NCBI GenBank assembly: GCA_003132265.1
Contig: PKXE01000232.1
Span: forward strand, 3,151-9,567
Reading direction: 5' to 3'
DNA from: Candidatus Dormiibacterota bacterium
GTDB taxonomy: Bacteria > Chloroflexota > Dormibacteria > Aeolococcales > Bog-877
DNA: 6,417 nt
Position 1 is the first letter of the stretch. Every line of letters begins with the position of its first letter. Of the stretch, positions 1-5,818 are shown one piece after another. The notes beneath the pieces are model-generated. The model was given only the letters and a program-made list of their open reading frames with translations. It searched no databases and was not told the origin of the DNA. The translations under genes were made by a program, and so were the position numbers.

Positions 1-25
1 CGACCACGGCCAAGGGGGCGCTCAC
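1..25 (-). CDS. Possible start of a further gene downstream of shc (partial)
   Basis: A GTG codon at 25-23 overlaps the shc stop TGA (24-22) as GTGA, the same coupled arrangement used elsewhere in this operon. A GGAGG/GGGAG purine tract lies just upstream inside the end of shc. Eight codons are visible before the window ends, reading M-S-A-P-L-A-V-V. A short N-terminus leading straight into a hydrophobic strand would suit a phosphorylase or dehydrogenase fold, and hpnG-type genes occur in hopanoid clusters, but eight residues cannot identify a family. The call rests on overlap and spacing only. Confidence 0.3.
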
Positions 26-1980
26 CGACTCCCGCCCTCCGGGGTCGGCCGAGGATGGAGCGCCCGGCCCAGCGCCATGACCGGAAAGATAGTGGCGTAC
101 AGGTGATAGCGCAGGTAGAACGCCCTCGGAAAACCGGTGCCGGTGAACTGCTGGTCGGTCCAGCCACCGCCCTCCTCTTGATTGCGCAGGAGCCAGCTCA
201 CCGCCGACTCCGCCGCGCTGGCGAGGCTGCCCTCCGGATCCAGGTCAGAGACTGACTCGCCGGCCGCCAGCAGTGACAGCAACGCCCAGGCGGTCTGCGA
301 CGGGGTCGGCTCCCCGCGGCCGATGTGAGCGTGGTCGTGGTACGAGAGGACCGACTCCCCGAAGCCGCCGGAGGCGTGCTGATTGAGCCGGACCCATTCG
401 CCGATCCGGAGGAGCCGCTCGCGGTCCTGGCGCTCGCCGGTGGTGGCGAAGGCGGTGGCCACGGCGGCGCCGCCGTACACGTAGTTGACGCCCCAGCGTC
501 CGTAGTAGGCGCCAGCGCCCTCCTCGGAGCGGCGAACCCAGGCCAGCGCCCGCCGCCGGGCCGGCTCCAGGTCAGCCCCGCCGAGGCGGGTGAAGGCCTC
601 GATCACATGGGCGGTGACGTCGGGGCTGGGCCGGTCCAGCATCTCCCCGAAATCGGCGATGGGGAGGTGCTCGACCCAGCTCCGGTCGTTGTCGGCGTCG
701 AAGGCCCCGTAGCCGCCATCGCCGCCCTGCATCACCACCAGCCAGGCCAGCGCCCGCCGGATGGCGTCGCCTACCGCGCCCTGCTCGTGGCGGTCGTGGC
801 CGGCGACGGTGAACGCCGAGAGCACGACTGCGGTGTCATCGGTGTCGGGGTACTGGTCGTTGTAGAACTCGAACGGCCAGCCGCCGGGCGGGGCGCCGGG
901 CCGGCGGACGGCCCAGTCGCCGATCTTGGTCACCTCGCGGGCGACCAGCCAGTCGACAGCCTTGACGACGGCCTGGTGCTCTTTGGGGATCCCGGCGTCC
1001 AAGAGTGCCCAAAGGGCCAGGGCGGTGTCCCAGACGGGGGAGATGCAGGCCTGCAGGCGGAAGCCCTGCTCGTCCTCGATGCCGAAGCTCTCCAACGCCT
1101 CCAGCCCCTTTTTCATAACCGGGTGCTCCAGGTCGTAACCGCGGGCGCGGAGGGCCATCAGGCCGTAGACCCAGGGCGGCTGGATCCCCGCCCAAGAGCC
1201 ATCCGCCTCCTGGTGTTCCACGATCCAGCGCTCGGCCCGCGCCATGGCCCGCTGACGGACGCCCACCTGGGGCAGCCGTCCGTAGGTGCGCAACGCCCGG
1301 TCGACCACCTTCCAGGTGGGGGCGCCCGCCCCGGGTCGGTGGGGGCCGAGGGGCAGCTCGTCCCGGGTCGGCGACTCCAGGGGGAAAACGGTCCTGAGGC
1401 TGCGCAGGATGGTCAGGGGCACCGTGGTGGCCCTCGCCCAGGAGGCGAGGTCGTAAATGCTGCCCAGCTGGCCAGCCGGGACCAGCATCCACTCCGGGGG
1501 GATGGCGGGGATCTCGTGCCAGGGCCAGAGGCCGCCCAGAGCCAGCCACATTCGGGTGAAGAGGCGGGTGGCCCGAAGTCCCCCGTGAGCCTCCACGAAC
1601 CGCCAGGCCAGCTGTACCCCGGGGTCGTTGGTCGCGACCCCGGCCGCCCGCAGCGCCACCAATACCTCGGCCGTGATACTGATGTCGCCCTCGACCTCGG
1701 GGGCGATGCCGTAGCTGCCGTCGTCCCGCTGCTGGCCCCGCAGGTACCGGACCACCGCGGCCTCGCGGACGGGGTCGGCCCGGCCCAGGTAGCGCTGCAA
1801 CAGGAGGTACTCGGCGGTGATGGAGGCATTGCTCTCCAGCTCGCCGGACCAGGAGCCGTCCGGATTCTGGCGCTGGAGCAGCTCCGTGACCGCCCGGTCC
1901 AGGGCCCGCTGCACCTCAGCCCGCGGGAGTGAGCCGGAACCGACTCCCTCGGCCCGCTCCGGCTCCAGCTCAAGGGTCAA
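22..1980 (-). CDS. shc: Squalene-hopene cyclase
   Basis: This enzyme cyclises squalene to the pentacyclic hopene (or hopanol), the committed step of hopanoid synthesis, as a monotopic membrane enzyme. The 652-residue product has the usual family length. The catalytic acid motif reads DTDDTA at residues 379-384, with the protonating Asp expected at 381. Repeated QW motifs are visible, including QNPDGSW near 38, QEADGSW near 257, QGGDGGYGAF near 418 and QEEGGGW near 601. Other family signatures are IYDLASWAR (175-183), GRWGVNYVYGG (494-504), SQTAWALLSLLAAG (561-574) and TGTGFPRAFYLRYH near 613-626. The start is a TTG whose bases overlap the upstream prenyl synthase stop as TTGA. A strong GGGGGAG at 1995-1989 sits 8 bases ahead of it, so the unusual start is well supported. 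It is the third gene of the ispH operon. A related terpene cyclase with another linear substrate is possible but less likely. Confidence 0.95.
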   Translation of the reverse strand: MTLELEPERAEGVGSGSLPRAEVQRALDRAVTELLQRQNPDGSWSGELESNASITAEYLLLQRYLGRADPVREAAVVRYLRGQQRDDGSYGIAPEVEGDISITAEVLVALRAAGVATNDPGVQLAWRFVEAHGGLRATRLFTRMWLALGGLWPWHEIPAIPPEWMLVPAGQLGSIYDLASWARATTVPLTILRSLRTVFPLESPTRDELPLGPHRPGAGAPTWKVVDRALRTYGRLPQVGVRQRAMARAERWIVEHQEADGSWAGIQPPWVYGLMALRARGYDLEHPVMKKGLEALESFGIEDEQGFRLQACISPVWDTALALWALLDAGIPKEHQAVVKAVDWLVAREVTKIGDWAVRRPGAPPGGWPFEFYNDQYPDTDDTAVVLSAFTVAGHDRHEQGAVGDAIRRALAWLVVMQGGDGGYGAFDADNDRSWVEHLPIADFGEMLDRPSPDVTAHVIEAFTRLGGADLEPARRRALAWVRRSEEGAGAYYGRWGVNYVYGGAAVATAFATTGERQDRERLLRIGEWVRLNQHASGGFGESVLSYHDHAHIGRGEPTPSQTAWALLSLLAAGESVSDLDPEGSLASAAESAVSWLLRNQEEGGGWTDQQFTGTGFPRAFYLRYHLYATIFPVMALGRALHPRPTPEGGSR

Positions 1981-3026
1981 TTCCAGCGCTCCCCCAGCCA
2001 GCGGCCCAGGATCTCCAGCTCCATCGCCCCTTCCTCGGAGAGCGGCAGCTTGGCGGCCGCCACCAGCGCCCGCTCGGTCCAGGTGGTCGTGAGCCCCTGA
2101 CAGCGTTCCGCCACCCCGGCCTCACGGAGCAGCTCTACCGCCGCCGCCAGGTCCCGGCGGCGCATTCCCGGCGGTGCCAGCCAGGAGCGGGCAGTCTCAG
2201 CCAGCTTCCGGTGGCCGGTGAGCGCCAGCACCAGCGGCAGGCCCTGCTTGCCGCGGAGCAGGTCGTTGCCGACCGGCTTGCCGGTCTCGGCGCTGTCGCC
2301 GAAGACCCCCAGGACATCGTCGCGAAGCTGGAAGGCAACCCCCAAGGTCCGCCCGAAGCTCTCGCAGGCGTCGATGGTCGCCGCCGAGCCTCCGGCTGCG
2401 ATCCCGCCCAGGGCGGCGGCGGCGCCCATCAAAGCGCCGGTCTTGCGTTCCACCATGCCCAGGTACTGGGGAAGGTCGGCGGCGGGCGCCCCGGTGGCCG
2501 CGATGTCGGCCTGCTGGCCACCCACCATCTCCAACGTCGCGGAGCTCAGGCGGAGCGTCGCCCGGGTGCTGGTCCGGGACGGGAGGTCGGCCGTCGAGAT
2601 CACGCAGAAGGCCGCGGTCAGCAGGGCGTCACCGGTGTTGAGGGCCGAGGGCATGCCCTCCTTGACCCAGAGAGCGGGCTGGCCCCGCCGCGAGCGGTCG
2701 CCGTCGACGATGTCGTCGTGGAGCAGTGAGAAGTCGTGCACCAACTGCACCGCCACCGCCAGCGGCAGGGCGGTCCCCAGAGGAGCTCCCAGGGCCTCCC
2801 CCAGGAGCAGGGTCAGGGTGGGCCGCAGCGCCTTCCCGGGCCGGGCGCCCGCCAGCAGGCCGAGGTGGTATCGGGCGGGGGACAGTACCTCCGGGGGGAG
2901 GGTATCCATCACCCGGCTCAGCCCCGCGTGGATCTGCTCCTGATACCGACTCAAAATCGCCTGGGCGCCGAGCGCCACGTCGTTCGAGCGCTCGCTCTCG
3001 GCCAGCTCGGGCTGATCAGAGATCAC
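1977..3026 (-). CDS. Polyprenyl diphosphate synthase (FPP/GGPP-synthase family)
   Basis: This is a trans-isoprenyl diphosphate synthase that condenses IPP with allylic diphosphates, probably supplying farnesyl-PP for squalene. I chose the GTG at 3026 (349 residues): GAGG at 3039-3036 lies 9 bases upstream, and it overlaps the ispH stop by 11 bases. Longer readings run back through ispH and give low-complexity, Pro/Ser-rich residues. Visible motifs are GKALRP (64-69), the first Asp-rich motif DDIVD (104-108) followed by RRGQP, GDALL (132-136), GGQQAD (169-174), ERKTGAL (193-199) and the second region FQLRDDVLGVFGD (232-244) followed by TGKP and DLLRGKQ. The second motif ends DDVLG rather than DDxxD, as in archaeal-type and many actinobacterial members. 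Phe99 lies five residues and Ser100 four residues before DDIVD, so product length (C15 versus C20 or longer) is uncertain and I give no symbol. Confidence 0.9.
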   Translation of the reverse strand: MISDQPELAESERSNDVALGAQAILSRYQEQIHAGLSRVMDTLPPEVLSPARYHLGLLAGARPGKALRPTLTLLLGEALGAPLGTALPLAVAVQLVHDFSLLHDDIVDGDRSRRGQPALWVKEGMPSALNTGDALLTAAFCVISTADLPSRTSTRATLRLSSATLEMVGGQQADIAATGAPAADLPQYLGMVERKTGALMGAAAALGGIAAGGSAATIDACESFGRTLGVAFQLRDDVLGVFGDSAETGKPVGNDLLRGKQGLPLVLALTGHRKLAETARSWLAPPGMRRRDLAAAVELLREAGVAERCQGLTTTWTERALVAAAKLPLSEEGAMELEILGRWLGERWN

Positions 3027-3858
3027 GGCAGGCGGCCTCGACTTCGTCCACCACCCAGCCGGGAGTGGAGGTCCCGGAGGTGATCCCGACCAGCTGTCCG
3101 GGTTGGAACCAGCTCGGCTCGATCTCCTTGGCCGACTCGACGTGGAAGGTGGGGCGGCGCTCGGCGCAGGTCTCGGCCACCGCCTTGGTATTGGCGGACC
3201 CCCGGCCTCCGACCACCAGCACCACATCAGCCCGGTCGAGCAGGCCGGTGACCGCCTCCCGCTGACGTTGATTGACCACCGGGCAGGTGGTGTCGCGGAC
3301 CTCGACCTCGCCGGTGCGCAGCCGTAGCCGGGCCACCACCTGCTGGAAGCGGGGCTGGGGGAAGGTGCTCTGGCTGACCACCCCCCGGCGCTCGCGCCAG
3401 GGCAGTCGATCCGCCTCCGACTCGCTGGCCACCACCTCCACTTCCGAGCCCTCCCGCTGCCCGGCCCAGCCGATCACCGCCCGGACCTCGGAGTGGGCGG
3501 CGTCCCCGACGACTACGACAGCCATCCCGGCCTCGGCTAGCTCGGTGGCGTGCCGCTGGACCCGCTTGACCAAGGGGCAGGTGGTATCCACCACCGTCAG
3601 CCCCCGGCGCTTCGCCTCCGCGAAGAGCTGAGGGGTGGCCCCGTGGGCAGTCACCACGACCTGGGGACCGCCCGCCTCGGGCAGCTGGTCGGCCCGGCCG
3701 AGCCCGTGCTGCTCCAGCTCCTCCAGAGCCCTCGCGTTGTGCACTACCTGGCCCAGGGCAACCGTCTCCCCGCCGGCTCGGAGGGCGTCGGCGGTCAGTT
3801 GCAAGGCATCACGGACCCCGAAGCAGGAGCCGGTGTGCCGGGGGCGTACGGTGTTCAC
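3016..3858 (-). CDS. ispH: 4-hydroxy-3-methylbut-2-enyl diphosphate reductase (LytB/IspH)
   Basis: IspH is the [4Fe-4S] enzyme of the last MEP-pathway step, reducing HMBPP to IPP and DMAPP. The three cluster cysteines are Cys12 (in GSCFGV), Cys94 (DTTCPLV) and Cys192 (DTTCPVV). Substrate-site residues are His40 (VVHN), His72 (TAHG), His122/Glu124 (AHSEV; Glu is the proton-relay residue), Ser221-Ala-Asn223 and Ser264. The family Ser-Ser-Asn reads Ser-Ala-Asn here. I chose the GTG at 3858 because AAAGGG at 3870-3865 precedes it by 6 bases and because it places the first cysteine at residue 12, as in E. coli IspH. A TTG start at 3876 or 3939 would only add an uncharacteristic extension. At 280 residues it is a little shorter than E. 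coli IspH (316). It is the first gene of the hopanoid operon and overlaps the next gene. Confidence 0.95.
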   Translation of the reverse strand: MNTVRPRHTGSCFGVRDALQLTADALRAGGETVALGQVVHNARALEELEQHGLGRADQLPEAGGPQVVVTAHGATPQLFAEAKRRGLTVVDTTCPLVKRVQRHATELAEAGMAVVVVGDAAHSEVRAVIGWAGQREGSEVEVVASESEADRLPWRERRGVVSQSTFPQPRFQQVVARLRLRTGEVEVRDTTCPVVNQRQREAVTGLLDRADVVLVVGGRGSANTKAVAETCAERRPTFHVESAKEIEPSWFQPGQLVGITSGTSTPGWVVDEVEAACRDL

Positions 3859-4050
3859 TTTCAGCCCTTTAGCCAAGCAGCAGTTCGTTAACGGACCTAA
3901 ACAATCCCCGACCTCGACCGTACTCGGGGCTGATCTCAACCGTCGTTATGGGACCCAACCCCAATATTACTCAACGGTTACGTTCGACGGCGTACCGATG
4001 GCGAGCAGGCTTGCTGGGTGCGCGTCGGTGGCACCGCTAACGTTATCGGC
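3859..4050. promoter_or_regulatory. Divergent intergenic control region between ispH and the dehydrogenase gene
   Basis: About 190 bases separate the GTG starts of two diverging genes. The stretch is clearly richer in A and T than the coding DNA around it, with AT-rich patches near 3885-3905 and 3961-3985. Both operons must be transcribed from here or nearby, since each is tightly packed downstream. I could not place a convincing -35/-10 pair for either direction. Weak candidates are TATTAC at 3965-3970 and TAACGT at 4038-4043 on the plus strand. The latter would put a transcription start at about the dehydrogenase GTG, giving a leaderless message, which would agree with the lack of a ribosome binding site there. 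I see no small gene in it. Confidence 0.65.
3906..3929. repeat. Inverted repeat / hairpin in the divergent region
   Basis: CCCCGA at 3906-3911 is the exact reverse complement of TCGGGG at 3924-3929, separated by 12 bases. It lies about 50-70 bases upstream of the ispH GTG. Read on the ispH strand, the second arm is followed by ATTGTTTA, a weak T-containing tail, so it could act as a leader attenuator if transcription begins further upstream. It could equally be an operator or chance in GC-rich DNA. Confidence 0.35.
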
Positions 4051-5292
4051 GTGCGTGCCTTGGTCTTCGATCCAGCCCCCCACCGGCTCCCTCTGGCCGG
4101 GGTCGCCTCCCGGATCCGCCCCAGCTGGGCCCTCGGCCCAGCCTCGCTGCTCTCCTTGCGAGAGCTCCCCGAGCCGCTACCCCCAGGTCGAGATTGGGTA
4201 CGGCTGCAAACCCTCTGGGCCGGCATCTGCGGCAGCGACGTCAAGGAGGTCCTGCTGCAGGCGGCCGCCGACAACCCCCTCAGCGGCCTGGTGTCGTTCC
4301 CGCATGTGCCGGGCCACGAGGTCGTGGCCCGGGTCGAGGATCCCGGCTCTGCCTCGCAGCTGAGGGCGGGGCAGTTGGTGGTGCTGGATCCCTGGGTGGG
4401 CTGCCTCGCCAGGGGCCTGGAGCAGCTCTGCCCCGCTTGTGAGCAGGGCTTCCCGCCGCACTGCCGTTGCCAGCCGGACGGCGGCCCCTGGGGCACCGGC
4501 CGCGGCCTGCACCTGGGCAACATCCGGGGCCTGCCGGGGGGTTTCGCTGAGGTCCTCCACGCCCACCCCAGCCAGTGTCACCCCCTCCCCGACGGCTTGG
4601 AGCCCCGGCTGGGCGTTCTGGCCGACCCCCTGGCGGTCGGGCTTCATGCCCTGGAGCGGGCGGGTGAGGAGCCGCCGGGCCCGATCCTGGTATTGGGGGC
4701 GGGAACCATCGGGCTGGGGCTTGCATTGGCGGCCCGGGCCAAGTGGCCCCAGCTGCCGGTCTGGGTCACGGCGGCCTGGCCCCATCAGCGAGACCCGATC
4801 TCCTTGCTGGGGGCGGAGCCACTCCCGGCCCAGGCGGCGGCGGTCATCCCCGAGGTGGCCCGGCGGACTGGCGCCCGGCTGGTCCGGCCCTGGCGGGGAG
4901 GGCCCTGGGCGCTGGGGTCCGGAGCCGCCCTGGTCTTGGACTCCATCGGCAGCGGCGCCACCACCGAGCTGGCCCTGCGCTGCCTGGCTCCGAGGGGCCG
5001 TATCGTGGTGGTCGGGGTGGCCAAGCCAGAGCGGACCGAGACCACCCTCGCCTACTACAAGGAGGCGGAGATACTCGGTTGCAATGGCTATGGCCGCAGC
5101 GCGAGCGGGGAGCCACACCTGTTGGATGAGGCGCTCCAGATCCTCGCCCAGCGCACTCAAGAGCTCCGCCGCTGGTGCACCCACAGCTTTCCCCTTGGTA
5201 GCTACCGGGCGGCTTTCGCGCTCGCGGCCAACCCCGGGCAGGGGGCGGCGATCAAGGTCAGCTTGCAACTGGGGGAGGAGGCCACGAGATGA
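4051..5292 (+). CDS. Zinc-dependent medium-chain alcohol dehydrogenase-like protein
   Basis: This is a 413-residue MDR-superfamily oxidoreductase, probably cytosolic and NAD(P)-dependent. Visible landmarks are GICGSD with the catalytic-zinc Cys60, PGHE with His89/Glu90, a structural-zinc set Cys118/Cys127/Cys130/Cys138 with wide spacing (C-x8-C-x2-C-x7-C), the segment ADPLAVGLHA (191-200) where relatives usually have EPLAV, and the Rossmann motif LGAGTIGLGLA at 215-225. The GTG at 4051 gives the typical MRALVF N-terminus. An in-frame GTG at 4018 would add 11 residues that do not resemble the family. No Shine-Dalgarno precedes 4051, so it may be translated from a leaderless message. The substrate cannot be read from sequence. 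Sorbitol or threonine dehydrogenase-like activities are only family analogies. It is translationally coupled to the SRPBCC gene and diverges from the hopanoid operon. Confidence 0.85.
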   Translation: MRALVFDPAPHRLPLAGVASRIRPSWALGPASLLSLRELPEPLPPGRDWVRLQTLWAGICGSDVKEVLLQAAADNPLSGLVSFPHVPGHEVVARVEDPGSASQLRAGQLVVLDPWVGCLARGLEQLCPACEQGFPPHCRCQPDGGPWGTGRGLHLGNIRGLPGGFAEVLHAHPSQCHPLPDGLEPRLGVLADPLAVGLHALERAGEEPPGPILVLGAGTIGLGLALAARAKWPQLPVWVTAAWPHQRDPISLLGAEPLPAQAAAVIPEVARRTGARLVRPWRGGPWALGSGAALVLDSIGSGATTELALRCLAPRGRIVVVGVAKPERTETTLAYYKEAEILGCNGYGRSASGEPHLLDEALQILAQRTQELRRWCTHSFPLGSYRAAFALAANPGQGAAIKVSLQLGEEATR

Positions 5293-5735
5293 TGATTGCC
5301 AGGGCTACCGTGCTGGTGGATGCCCCCCTCGAGATGGTCCGCGACGCGGTCCTCGACCCCTCCGCCTACAACTACGGTGAGACCAAGGTCCAGGACATGG
5401 TGGTGGAGTCCCGCGGCGAGAACGAGTTGGTGGCCCGGATCAACGGCCACCTGGGACCCTTCAAGTCCTTCATTAGGGCCCGGTACACATTGGGGGAGAG
5501 CCAGATCGAGCTGACCATGCTCCAGGGTCGGCTGAAGGACTTCCACGCGGTCTTCCTCCTCGAGCCGACCGCGGAGGGAGTGCTCCTCACCCACCAGGAG
5601 GAGTACGACTTCGGCTATCCGCTGATCACCCCTTTGCTAGAGCGGGCGCTCCAGGGGTGGGCCACCCGCAGCGTGGAGGCCGAGGTGGCCTCCCTCAAGC
5701 ACGCCGCTGAGGCGAGGGTAAGCGCGGTCGCCTAG
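5289..5735 (+). CDS. SRPBCC (START/polyketide cyclase-like) family protein
   Basis: This is a small soluble protein of 148 residues predicted to adopt the helix-grip fold with a deep hydrophobic ligand pocket. The N-terminal pattern is typical of the family: a strand ATVLVDAPLEMV (6-17), the helix and turn around VLDPSAYNYGE (21-31), then alternating strands through about 110, and a long C-terminal helix (roughly 112-143). I see no signal peptide or membrane segment, and no catalytic motif that would make it an enzyme. The ATG at 5289 overlaps the dehydrogenase stop as ATGA, and GGGGGAGGAG at 5271-5280 lies 8 bases upstream. A second ATG at 5292 is also possible. The overlap suggests co-translation with the dehydrogenase, perhaps binding the same lipid or aromatic ligand. 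That role is inferred from context only. Confidence 0.75.
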   Translation: MMIARATVLVDAPLEMVRDAVLDPSAYNYGETKVQDMVVESRGENELVARINGHLGPFKSFIRARYTLGESQIELTMLQGRLKDFHAVFLLEPTAEGVLLTHQEEYDFGYPLITPLLERALQGWATRSVEAEVASLKHAAEARVSAVA

Positions 5736-5748
5736 GCCAGGTTTGGCC
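5735..5748. repeat. Short inverted repeat at the SRPBCC stop codon
   Basis: GGCCA at 5735-5739 and TGGCC at 5744-5748 form a 5-bp stem with a 4-base loop directly at the TAG stop. No T-tract follows, so it is a poor candidate for an intrinsic terminator. It may be chance in GC-rich sequence. Confidence 0.25.
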
Positions 5749-5762
5749 GCTCGGGCGGAGGG

Positions 5763-5778
5763 GCACACTCGACTGTGC
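5763..5778. promoter_or_regulatory. Palindrome upstream of lon, possible operator
   Basis: GCACA at 5763-5767 and TGTGC at 5774-5778 are perfect reverse complements around a 6-base centre, a layout typical of a dimeric regulator's site. It is the clearest dyad in the 83-base gap between the SRPBCC stop and the lon start, 40 bases ahead of the TTG. It does not match the CIRCE or HAIR heat-shock operators. No -35/-10 pair is convincing beside it. Confidence 0.3.
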
Positions 5779-5818
5779 TGGGCAGCGCCGGGCCCCCCCT
5801 TTCCCCTGGAGTGAAACC

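Noticed and set aside
325..1932. A 535-codon open frame antisense to shc on the plus strand
   Set aside because: It lies wholly opposite a clear squalene-hopene cyclase; its product is rich in Gly, Pro, Val and Asp with no recognisable motif, as expected for a GC-rich shadow frame.
1929..2943. Plus-strand open frames opposite the prenyl synthase gene
   Set aside because: They are low-complexity translations without motifs, antisense to a gene with both Asp-rich motifs intact.
3027..3227. N-terminal extension of the prenyl synthase back to 3227
   Set aside because: It would overlap 200 bases of ispH in another frame and adds Pro/Ser/Arg-rich residues unlike the family; the GTG at 3026 has a ribosome binding site.
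4177..5268. A 363-codon open frame antisense to the dehydrogenase gene
   Set aside because: It is opposite a motif-bearing gene, its composition is Gly/Pro/Arg/Gln-rich, and it has no family signature or ribosome binding site.
5736..5818. Intrinsic terminator between the SRPBCC gene and lon
   Set aside because: The hairpins present have 5-bp stems and no following T-run; the only pyrimidine run (5793-5806) is mostly C and follows no good stem.
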